A stretch of DNA of 23,381 nt from JANOGU01 sp964499865 (GTDB lineage Bacteria > Pseudomonadota > Alphaproteobacteria > Rhodobacterales > Rhodobacteraceae). The DNA lies in the NCBI GenBank assembly GCA_964499865.1, contig CAZCPY010000045.1, positions 1-23,381 of the forward strand. The letters are read 5' to 3'. This document shows, piece by piece, positions 13,976-20,348 of the stretch; positions within the stretch are counted from its first letter, which is position 1; every line of letters begins with the position of its first letter. The notes beneath the pieces are model-generated. The model had not been told where the DNA came from and did not search any database. It worked only from the letters and a program-made list of their open reading frames with translations. The position numbers and the translations under genes were made by a program.

Positions 13976-14628
13976 CCACGCCTTCCGACGACCTGCTCGC
14001 CCATGTCGGCCGGACCCGGTTCCGCACCGTCCTGGCCGATCCGCCCTGGCAGTTCCAGAACCGCACCGGCAAGATGGCGCCCGAGCACAAGCGCCTGTCG
14101 CGCTATGCCACGATGACGCTCCGCGACATCTGCGACCTGCCGGTCGAGGCCATCGTCGCCGACACCGCGCACCTCTACCTCTGGGTTCCGAACGCTTTGC
14201 TGCCCGAGGGGCTCAAGGTGATGGAGCACTGGGGGTTCGGCTACAAGTCGAACATCATCTGGTACAAGGTCCGCAAGGATGGCGGGCCGGACCGGCGCGG
14301 CGTCGGCTTCTACTTCCGCAACGTGACCGAGGTGCTGCTGTTCGGCGTGCGCGGCAAGAACGCGCGCACCCTGCAGCAGGGACGGACGCAGGAAAACATC
14401 ATCTCGACCAAGAAGCGGGAACACAGCCGCAAGCCCGACGAGCAGTTTGCCCTGATCGAAGGCTGCTCGCCCGGTCCGCGCCTGGAGCTTTTCGCCCGCG
14501 GACCGCGGATCGGCTGGACGGTCTGGGGCGACCAGTCCGCCGACTACGCGCCGACCTGGCCCACCTACGCCAACCATTCGCGGGCCGAGGTCATCGACCT
14601 CGCGTCGCGCAAGGCCGGCGCAGGCTGA
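13972..14628 (+). CDS. MT-A70 family DNA N6-adenine methyltransferase
   Basis: A 218-residue methyltransferase, presumably protecting the sites cut by the upstream endonuclease. The catalytic motif DPPW is at 23-26 (VLADPPWQFQNRT). HLYLWVPNALLPEGLKVMEHWGF and KSNIIWYK follow at ~67-98. The AdoMet-pocket region SRKPDEQFALIEGCSPGPRL lies at 152-171, and the C-terminal signature is LFARGPRIGWTVWGDQ. DPPW makes N6-adenine the likely product. This differs from M.BglII, which I recall as an N4-cytosine enzyme, so the pairing of families is notable. The ATG start overlaps the endonuclease stop. It ends 66 bases before a convergent methyltransferase remnant. Confidence 0.9.
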   Translation: MTTPSDDLLAHVGRTRFRTVLADPPWQFQNRTGKMAPEHKRLSRYATMTLRDICDLPVEAIVADTAHLYLWVPNALLPEGLKVMEHWGFGYKSNIIWYKVRKDGGPDRRGVGFYFRNVTEVLLFGVRGKNARTLQQGRTQENIISTKKREHSRKPDEQFALIEGCSPGPRLELFARGPRIGWTVWGDQSADYAPTWPTYANHSRAEVIDLASRKAGAG

Positions 14629-14693
14629 CTGCCCGGTGCCGCCGGCCGCGCCGGGACCGGACCGTCACGGGTCCGTCCCGCCCTGCCGCCCGA

Positions 14694-15301
14694 CCTCCCC
14701 GCGCGCATGAGCGTGTCCTCGCGGCGGGCGGGCAGGTGGCCGGCGCGTTCGCGCAGGCGCATGGCGTCTTCCTCCGTCACGATCTGCAGGCGCGGGACGG
14801 AGGCGAAGCCGGGTTCGCATTGCCGGCCCGCTTCGGCGGCCTCGGCCTGCCCGGGGGTGCGCGGGCTCGGCCAGCGTCAGGACGACGCCGATGCCCGCGC
14901 GTTCACGCCCCATCGTGCACTCGAGGTTGCGGATCATGCCGCGTCCCACATTCTCCCCGGCCTTGACGCTGACGATCCCCACTCCGGCCTTGCCGAAACG
15001 GAGCCGCCCGACCGGCCCCCGGTCGGCGCCCTTCTTGCCAGGGTTCCCGGGCTGGGCGGCGATCAGCGGCAGGGCCGGTTTCGCGAACCCGTATCCCTTC
15101 CCCCGCGCTTCCGGGTCGCGGGCGCCCCGGATCTCGCGGGGGGGTGCCGAGGGCTTCGAAGGCCAGGTCCGGGGGGGGCATCGCGCGGGCGCTTCTCGAT
15201 CCGGCCGATGGCGAGGCGCGTCACGTCGATCCCGATCCACCCCGCCCGAGCGTCTCCGCCGCATGCAGGGTGGTGCGGCGGGCGCAGAACGGGTCGAGCA
15301 C
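14694..15301 (-). pseudogene. Degenerate C-terminal half of a site-specific DNA methyltransferase
   Basis: Minus-strand fragments of one protein appear in order but in changing frames. VLDPFC…TTLHAAETLG is at 15301-15245. GWIGIDVTRLAIGRIEKR is at 15242-15189. DLAFEALGTP is at ~15169-15140. IRGARDPEARGKGYGF through KKGADRGPVG, VGIVSVKAGENVGRGMIRNL and GIGVVLTLAEP is at ~15132-14863. PGFASVPRLQI-VTEEDAMRLRER…LPARRED is at ~14855-14694. Together they match the C-terminal part of the large N6/N4 DNA methyltransferases with a DPFCG motif and an added C-terminal domain. The glycines of DPFCGxG are lost (DPFCARR) and the N-terminal half is absent. At least three frameshifts make it non-functional. 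It fills most of the 814-base gap 14629-15442. Confidence 0.75.
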
Positions 15302-15364
15302 GGTATCGCTGGGGACAGTGCGGCTCGACCCTCGCCCGCCGACGACCCGCGTTGATGCGGCGTT

Positions 15365-15401
15365 GAAAAGGCATCCAGGCTGCCCTTCGGCAAGCCTGGA
15401 T
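15365..15401 (-). terminator. Intrinsic terminator of the pyrimidine-catabolism operon
   Basis: After the hydA stop on the minus strand, ATCCAGGCT (15401-15393) pairs with AGCCTGGAT (15381-15373). A further GCC/GGC pair extends the stem past a one-base bulge. The stem is followed by GC and CTTTTC (15370-15365). The T-tract is short but the stem is strong. Confidence 0.55.
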
Positions 15402-15442
15402 CGGGACTCTGGCCGCATGGGAGGCCAGAAACTCGACCGACC

Positions 15443-16894
15443 CTAGACCCCCGTCGCCGGAACCCCCGTCCGTTCCACCGGACGCGGCGCCGTCAGGTCC
15501 TTCCAGCGGCTGAGCGCGCGGTTGACCGCGGGGCGCGCCTCGCGGGGCACGAACCGCCCGTGCCCCTCCTGCGTGCGCATCTCGCCGTCGCGGATCGCGA
15601 CATGGCCGCGGGTCAGGGTAAAGCGCGGCAGGCCCTTCACGCGCCGCCCCTCGAAGACGTTGTAGTCGATCTTCGACTGCTGGCGCGCGGCGTCGATGGT
15701 CTTTTCCCTCGAAGGGTCCCAGACCACGAGGTCGGCATCCGCGCCCACCAGAACCGCGCCCTTCTTCGGGTAGCAGTTCAGGATCTTGGCGATGTTGGTC
15801 GAGGTCACGGCGACGAACTCGTTCGGCGTCAGCCGCCCTGTCCCCACGCCTTCGGTCCACAGCACCGGCATCCGGTCCTCGAGCCCCCCCGTGCCGTTGG
15901 GGATCTTGGCGAAGTTGCCCACCCCGAACCGCTTCTGCGCGGTGGTGAAGGCGCAATGGTCCGTCGCCACCACCGACAGCGAGCCCGACATCAGCCCGGC
16001 CCAGAGGCTGTCCTGATGCGCCTTGTTGCGGAAAGGGGGCGACATCACCCGGCGGGCAGCGTGGTCCCAGTCGGCGTGGAAGTATTCGGACTCATCAAGC
16101 GTCAGGTGCTGCACCAGCGGCTCGCCCCAGACCCGCTTGCCCGCCTGACGCGCGCGGCGGATCGCCTCGTGCGCCTCCTCGCAAGAGACGTGGACGACAT
16201 ACAGCGGCACCCCCGCCATGTCGGCGATCATGATCGCGCGGTTGGTCGCCTCGCCCTCCACCTGCGGCGGGCGGGAATAGGCGTGGGCTTCCGGCCCGGT
16301 GTTGCCCTCGGCCAGAAGCTTCGCCGTCAGCTCCGCCACCACGTCGCCGTTCTCGGCATGCACCAGCGCCAGCCCGCCGAGGTCGCCCACCCGGCGGAAC
16401 GACTGGAACATCTCGTCGTCGTTCACCATCAGGGCGCCCTTGTAGGCCATGAAGTGCTTGAACGAGGTGATCCCGGCCTTGACACTGTCGGCCATGCCTT
16501 CCCAGACCTTCTCGCCCCACCATGTCACCGCCATGTGGTAGCTGTAGTCGCAGGACGCGCGGCCCGACTTGTTGTGCCACATCTGCGCCGCATCCATCAG
16601 CCCCTGCCCCTGCCCCGGCAGGATGAAGTCCACCACCATCGTCGTGCCCCCGCTGAGGGCGGCCCGTGTGCCGGATTCGAAATCGTCGGCGCTATAGGTG
16701 CCCATGAAGGGCATCTCCAGATGCGTATGCGGATCGATCCCGCCGGGCATGACGTAGCAGCCGGTCGCATCGAGCTCCGTCCCGCCGCGGAGCGCCTGCC
16801 CGATCTCGGTGATCACCCCGTTCTCCACCCGCACATCGGCCTTGTAGGTGAGATCTGCGGTGACGACGGTGCCGTTCTTGATGATGGTGGTCAT
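15443..16894 (-). CDS. hydA: Dihydropyrimidinase (D-hydantoinase)
   Basis: Zinc amidohydrolase that opens dihydrouracil or dihydrothymine to the N-carbamoyl-beta-amino acid, step two of reductive pyrimidine breakdown. It has 483 residues. Metal ligands are all visible: His56/His58 (DPHTHLE), the carboxylated Lys146 (SFKHFMAYK), His179 (LVHAEN), His235 (VVHVS) and Asp312 (ATDHC). A substrate-loop signature NGTGGLEDRMP follows at ~333-343. ATG at 16894 overlaps the stop of the small membrane-protein gene (ATGA). It is followed by the terminator at 15365-15401. The locus supplies steps two and three of the pathway whose first enzyme is PreAT. Confidence 0.95.
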   Translation of the reverse strand: MTTIIKNGTVVTADLTYKADVRVENGVITEIGQALRGGTELDATGCYVMPGGIDPHTHLEMPFMGTYSADDFESGTRAALSGGTTMVVDFILPGQGQGLMDAAQMWHNKSGRASCDYSYHMAVTWWGEKVWEGMADSVKAGITSFKHFMAYKGALMVNDDEMFQSFRRVGDLGGLALVHAENGDVVAELTAKLLAEGNTGPEAHAYSRPPQVEGEATNRAIMIADMAGVPLYVVHVSCEEAHEAIRRARQAGKRVWGEPLVQHLTLDESEYFHADWDHAARRVMSPPFRNKAHQDSLWAGLMSGSLSVVATDHCAFTTAQKRFGVGNFAKIPNGTGGLEDRMPVLWTEGVGTGRLTPNEFVAVTSTNIAKILNCYPKKGAVLVGADADLVVWDPSREKTIDAARQQSKIDYNVFEGRRVKGLPRFTLTRGHVAIRDGEMRTQEGHGRFVPREARPAVNRALSRWKDLTAPRPVERTGVPATGV

Positions 16895-17280
16895 GGGGTT
16901 TCTCCCGATTTGCCTTTGCGAACCTTCCCGGCGATTACGTGAACAACGGACACAAAGAGTATCCCGACCAAGATATCCTTTATCAGCCCGTCAAAAAATG
17001 AAGGCGATATACCGAGTTGGGACCAGTGGCCTTGGAGCGTAAGATGAATAAATGCTTTGTAGATCAGCCCAGCGGCTATGCCCAGCAGGACAGGCGGAAA
17101 GCTAAAGACTGCTAAAGATAGGAGCAACGCAATAACTATGAAGGGTGGATTCACTAAAGTGGCTGCACCACTCCCGAGAAGAATCGCTACCAAGCGGGAA
17201 TCTACAAAAAACAGAATGGCCAAGACAGCCGGAATGCCAAGTAAGATCCAAACCGAATACTTGATTGGATAGGATTTCAT
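16891..17280 (-). CDS. Low-GC small integral membrane protein of unknown function
   Basis: I do not recognise this 129-residue protein. It has three to four membrane spans: WILLGIPAVLAILFFV (~11-26), LVNPPFIVIALLLSLAVFSF (~42-61), VLLGIAAGLIYKAFIHL (~64-80) and ILVGILFVSVVHVIAG (~103-118). A Lys-rich tail follows. ATG at 17280 is preceded by AAAGGTGA, and the stop overlaps the hydA start by 4 bases. By hand count, bases 16921-17280 are 47.5% G+C (171/360), against roughly 65-70% in the flanking genes, and codon use is correspondingly A/T-ending. This points to recent acquisition. It sits inside the operon between two catabolic enzymes, so it is probably co-expressed with them. No transporter family is evident. 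Confidence 0.75.
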   Translation of the reverse strand: MKSYPIKYSVWILLGIPAVLAILFFVDSRLVAILLGSGAATLVNPPFIVIALLLSLAVFSFPPVLLGIAAGLIYKAFIHLTLQGHWSQLGISPSFFDGLIKDILVGILFVSVVHVIAGKVRKGKSGETP

Positions 17281-17311
17281 CGATCACCTTTAATGAAGCC
17301 AAGGACCAAAC

Positions 17312-18562
17312 TCACCCCACCACCTCCGCCACCTCAAGCACAGCGTGCAGCAGCACATCCGTCCCTGCCGCCGCCCATTCCGGGCTGATCTCCTCCGCCT
17401 CGTTGTGCGACAGGCCGCCCACGCAGGGGCACATGATCATCACCGTCGGCGCGACGCGGTTGATCCAGCAGGCGTCGTGACCGGCACCGCTGACGATGTC
17501 CATGTGGGAGTAGCCCAGCTTTTCCGCCGCTTGGCGGACGATCTTCACGAGGCCGGGGTCGAAGGTCACGGGGTCGAAGTGGCCCACATCCTCGATCTCG
17601 CAGCCAAGCCCCAACTCCTTCGCCACCGCATGGGCGGCGCGGATGACCTCGGCCTTCATCGCGTCCAGCTTGGCCTGTTCGGGGGACCGGATATCCACCG
17701 TGAACACGACCTTCCCCGGGATCACGTTGCGGCTATTGGGAAAAACCTTCACCTGCCCCACCGCGCCCACGGCGTTCGGCTGGTGGCTCATCGCGATCTG
17801 GTGGACGCGTTCGGTGATCCGCGCCATCCCGAGGCCCGCGTTGACCCTCATGTTCATCGGGGTTGAGCCGGTGTGGGCGTCCTTCCCCGTCAGCGTGATC
17901 TCCAGCCACCACAGGCCCTGGCCATGCGTCACCACGCCGATCGACTTGCCCTCGGCCTCCAGGATCGGGCCCTGTTCGATGTGCAGCTCCAGCATCGCAT
18001 GCATCTTCCGCGCGCCGACCTTCTCGGGCCCTTCCCAGCCGATGCGGCGCAACTCCTCGCCAAAGACCTTGCCGTCGAGGTCCGTCCGCCCCTTGGCGTA
18101 GGCCTCGGTATGGATGCCCGCGAAGACGCCGCTGGCGAGCATCGCGGGGGCAAAGCGCGCGCCTTCCTCGTTCGTCCAGTTCGCCACCGCCACCGGGTGG
18201 CGGGTCTTCACCCCGGCGTCGTTCATCGCCCGCACCACCTCCAGCGCGCCCAGCACGCCGAGCACGCCGTCATACTTGCCCCCCGTGGGCTGGGTGTCGA
18301 GGTGCGACCCCATGTAGACCGGCAGCGCGTCGGGGTCCGTTCCCGGCCGCACCGCGAACATCGAGCCCATGCTGTCCACACCCACCGTCATCCCCGCCGC
18401 CTCGCACCAGGCCTTGAACAGGTGGCGGCCCTCGCTGTCGGCATCCGTCAGCGTCTGGCGGTTGTTGCCGCCGGCGATGCCGGGGCCGATGCGGGCCATC
18501 TCCATCAGGCTGTCCCACAGCCGCGCGGGGTCGATGCGCAGGTTGGCACCCGGTGCGGGCAT
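17312..18562 (-). CDS. M20-family Zn-dependent amidohydrolase (probable beta-ureidopropionase)
   Basis: Most likely hydrolyses N-carbamoyl-beta-alanine to beta-alanine, NH3 and CO2, step three of the pathway. The HyuC/N-carbamoyl-amino-acid hydrolase family also includes allantoate amidohydrolase, so the reaction is assigned from context. The 416 residues carry the di-zinc motif: His87 (GSHLDTQ), Asp98 (GKYDGVLG), Glu132/133 (NEEGARF), His194 (ELHIEQGP) and a final His in GLSHNEAEE. The dimer-domain sequence GKDAHTGSTPMNMR lies at 227-240. ATG at 18562 has AGGGAGA 7 bases upstream. It is the first gene of the operon, with a RutR-like palindrome 76 bases upstream. Confidence 0.92.
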   Translation of the reverse strand: MPAPGANLRIDPARLWDSLMEMARIGPGIAGGNNRQTLTDADSEGRHLFKAWCEAAGMTVGVDSMGSMFAVRPGTDPDALPVYMGSHLDTQPTGGKYDGVLGVLGALEVVRAMNDAGVKTRHPVAVANWTNEEGARFAPAMLASGVFAGIHTEAYAKGRTDLDGKVFGEELRRIGWEGPEKVGARKMHAMLELHIEQGPILEAEGKSIGVVTHGQGLWWLEITLTGKDAHTGSTPMNMRVNAGLGMARITERVHQIAMSHQPNAVGAVGQVKVFPNSRNVIPGKVVFTVDIRSPEQAKLDAMKAEVIRAAHAVAKELGLGCEIEDVGHFDPVTFDPGLVKIVRQAAEKLGYSHMDIVSGAGHDACWINRVAPTVMIMCPCVGGLSHNEAEEISPEWAAAGTDVLLHAVLEVAEVVG

Positions 18563-18637
18563 CGGCGATCTCCCTGTCCTGACGGGGTCTTGCGCCCCTT
18601 GAAACGGCGGCGAATCCGCCCCGCGACCGCGCGGTTC

Positions 18638-18653
18638 CTGACCGACCGGTCAA
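18638..18653 (-). promoter_or_regulatory. RutR-like operator of the pyrimidine-catabolism operon
   Basis: On the minus strand the site reads TTGACCG-GT-CGGTCAG. The core TGACCG-N2-CGGTCA is a perfect inverted repeat. E. coli RutR, the uracil-sensing TetR-family repressor, binds TTGACCA-N2-TGGTCAA. This site matches the consensus at all half-site positions except the two inner bases and one outer base. It lies 76 bases before the first gene of a uracil-degrading operon and contains a -35-like TTGACC. No regulator gene lies in the window. Confidence 0.7.
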
Positions 18654-18670
18654 ATCGAGGCGACCACAGG

Positions 18671-18717
18671 GGCGGCGGGGGGTCAAGGGGAAAGCCCCCC
18701 AAAACCCCCTTGCCGCC
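18671..18717. repeat. GC-rich imperfect inverted repeat in the divergent gap before bpt
   Basis: GGCGGC (18671-18676) and CAAGGGG (18684-18690) face CCCCTTG (18706-18712) and GCCGCC (18712-18717), with GGGG/CCCC also able to pair around AAAG. Several alternative foldings are possible and no single stem is clean. It lies between the operator and the bpt promoter and may be an intergenic repeat. I see no T-run that would make it a terminator. Confidence 0.3.
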
Positions 18718-18755
18718 GCGCCAGGGCAGGGTTCAGCGGCAGGTTGCGAACATGC

Positions 18756-18784
18756 TTGGCGGATGCGGCGGGCCTTGCTAGTCT
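18756..18784 (+). promoter_or_regulatory. Possible promoter of bpt and the VOC gene
   Basis: TTGGCG (18756-18761), a 17-base spacer, and TAGTCT (18779-18784) would give a leader of about 44 bases to the ATG at 18835. Confidence 0.35.
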
Positions 18785-18834
18785 TCGCTTCCCAGCCGAC
18801 GCTTCCTCCCAACCCGCGACACCCTTTTCCGGCG

Positions 18835-19680
18835 ATGCGCCATACCCTTCCCCTCGCGCCGCAGTTCTACGTGACGGCCCCGCAACCCTGCCCGTATCTC
18901 GACGGGCGGATGGAGCGTAAGCTGTTCACCGCGCTGCAGGGGGAACACGCGCAGAAACTGAACGACACGCTGTCCAAGCAGGGCTTCCGCCGCAGCCAGA
19001 ACGTCCTGTATCGCCCGTCCTGCGCGGAATGCTCGGCCTGCCTGTCGGCGCGCGTCCGGGTGGCAGACTTCGCCCCCTCGCGCACGCAGCGCCGCCTGAT
19101 CCGGCGCAACGCCGACCTCGCCCGCACCCCCACCAGCCCCTGGGCGACCGAGGACCAGTTCGCCTTGTTCCGCACCTACCTCGACCAGCGCCACGCGCAG
19201 GGCGGGATGGCCGACATGGACATCTTCGAATTCGCCGCGATGATCGAGGAAACCCCGATCCGGTCGCGCGTGGTGGAATACCGCCGCAACGACCTTGCCG
19301 ACCGTCCGCTGACCGCGGTCTGCCTGACCGATGTCTTCGACGACGGGCTGAGCATGGTCTATTCCTTCTACGACCCGCGCGAGGCCGCGCGGTCGCTGGG
19401 CACCTACCTGATCCTCGACCATGTGGCGCTGGCGCGCGAGGCGGGGCTGCCCTACGTCTACCTGGGCTACTGGGTGCCGGGCAGCCGGAAGATGGGCTAC
19501 AAGGCGGGCTTTTCGGCGGTCGAGATCTACAAGGGCGGGCGCTGGCAGGACATCGGCGACCCCGCCGCGCACCGGGCCGAACTGCATCCGCTGTCGGTCG
19601 ACCCCATCGCCGAACAGGTCGCCCGCATCAGCCTGCCCGACGGCCGCGGCCCCCGCGACCCGGCCCGCAGCCCTGGCTGA
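18835..19680 (+). CDS. bpt: Aspartate/glutamate leucyltransferase (Bpt, arginyltransferase family)
   Basis: Transfers Leu (bacterial Bpt) from tRNA to proteins with N-terminal Asp or Glu, feeding the same ClpS/ClpAP N-degron route as Aat. The start is ATG at 18835 (MRHTLPLAPQFYVT), giving 281 residues. The upstream extension of the frame overlaps the promoter and is not family-like. The N-terminal domain has CPYLDGRMERK, then GFRRSQNVLYRPSCAECSAC (~44-63), with conserved Cys. The acyltransferase fold carries DDGLSMVYSFYDP, SLGTYLILDHVALAREAGLP and YVYLGYWVPGSRKMGYK. The stop codon overlaps the next ATG by one base (TGATG), so the VOC gene is coupled. The ribosome site is weak. Confidence 0.95.
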   Translation: MRHTLPLAPQFYVTAPQPCPYLDGRMERKLFTALQGEHAQKLNDTLSKQGFRRSQNVLYRPSCAECSACLSARVRVADFAPSRTQRRLIRRNADLARTPTSPWATEDQFALFRTYLDQRHAQGGMADMDIFEFAAMIEETPIRSRVVEYRRNDLADRPLTAVCLTDVFDDGLSMVYSFYDPREAARSLGTYLILDHVALAREAGLPYVYLGYWVPGSRKMGYKAGFSAVEIYKGGRWQDIGDPAAHRAELHPLSVDPIAEQVARISLPDGRGPRDPARSPG

Positions 19681-20081
19681 TGGCGCTGTCCTCCGCGCGG
19701 CTGGCGACCGTGGCGCTGGTCGTGCCCGACCAGGATGCGGCTTTGGACTTCTACGTCGGGCGGCTGGGGTTCCGGCTGCTGGCCGATCAGGACCGGGGCG
19801 ACAGGCGCTGGATCGTCGTGGCCCCGCCCGGCGGCGGGGCGGCGTTGCTTCTGGCGCGCGCGGCCACGTCCGAACAGGCCGCGGCGATCGGGCGGCAGGC
19901 GGGCGGGCGGGTTGCGTTCTTCCTGCAGACCTCCGACTTCGCCGCCGACCACGCCGCGATGCTGGCCGCGGGCGTGGCGTTCGAGGAGGCCCCGCGGCAC
20001 GAGCCCTACGGCACCGTCGCCGTCTGGCGCGACCCCTTCGGCAACCGCTGGGACCTGCTGGAACCGCGGTCGCCCGGATGA
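19680..20081 (+). CDS. VOC (glyoxalase/bleomycin-resistance) superfamily protein
   Basis: A 133-residue single vicinal-oxygen-chelate fold protein. The first beta-alpha module is VALVVPDQDAALDFYVGRLGFRLLAD. The second begins RVAFFLQTSDFAADHAAML. The C-terminal signature TVAVWRDPFGNRWDLLEP provides a candidate metal-ligand Glu. The usual first-strand His of glyoxalase I is replaced (ATVALVV), so metal-dependent glyoxalase activity is uncertain. The start is fixed by the one-base overlap with the bpt stop. Substrate unknown. Confidence 0.85.
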   Translation: MALSSARLATVALVVPDQDAALDFYVGRLGFRLLADQDRGDRRWIVVAPPGGGAALLLARAATSEQAAAIGRQAGGRVAFFLQTSDFAADHAAMLAAGVAFEEAPRHEPYGTVAVWRDPFGNRWDLLEPRSPG

Positions 20082-20103
20082 CGGCGCGCGACCGGCAGGC
20101 CGC

Positions 20104-20132
20104 TTGCCTTGCGCCCGGGACCCGGCTATCCC
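20104..20132 (+). promoter_or_regulatory. Possible promoter of the small membrane protein and VWA genes
   Basis: TTGCCT (20104-20109), a 17-base spacer, and TATCCC (20127-20132) lie 28 bases before the ATG at 20161. Confidence 0.3.
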
Positions 20133-20160
20133 CGCGCGCATCACCCGGGGGCCTGCGCGC

Positions 20161-20325
20161 ATGATCGTCCTGACTGCCATCATTTTCGGCGCCGTTCTGG
20201 GCGCGCTGACCGCGCGGCGTCGGGGGGGGCGGAGGCTCGACATGCTGCAGTACGGGGCAGGTTACGGCATCGCGTTCGGCCTTCTGGGGATGATCGCGAC
20301 GGTGGTGCTGTCGCGGCTGGCCTGA
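20161..20325 (+). CDS. 54-residue membrane protein of unknown function
   Basis: A small ORF starting MIVLTAIIFGAVLGALTARR. An N-terminal membrane span (~2-17) with a Gly-x3-Gly-type pattern is followed by a basic loop (RRRGGRRLD). A second hydrophobic segment (YGAGYGIAFGLLGMIATVVL, ~31-50) follows. The hairpin-like two-span topology is coherent, and the gene fits exactly between the VOC gene and the VWA gene, 23 bases upstream of the latter. The ribosome site is weak (GGGGG 10 bases upstream). I do not recognise a family. Confidence 0.6.
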   Translation: MIVLTAIIFGAVLGALTARRRGGRRLDMLQYGAGYGIAFGLLGMIATVVLSRLA

Positions 20326-20348
20326 CCGCCGGAAAGGCGGCAGAACGC

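Noticed and set aside
14665..15393. A 242-residue minus-strand frame as an intact gene
   Set aside because: Only its central third is methyltransferase-like. The rest of that protein continues in other frames, so it is part of a pseudogene.
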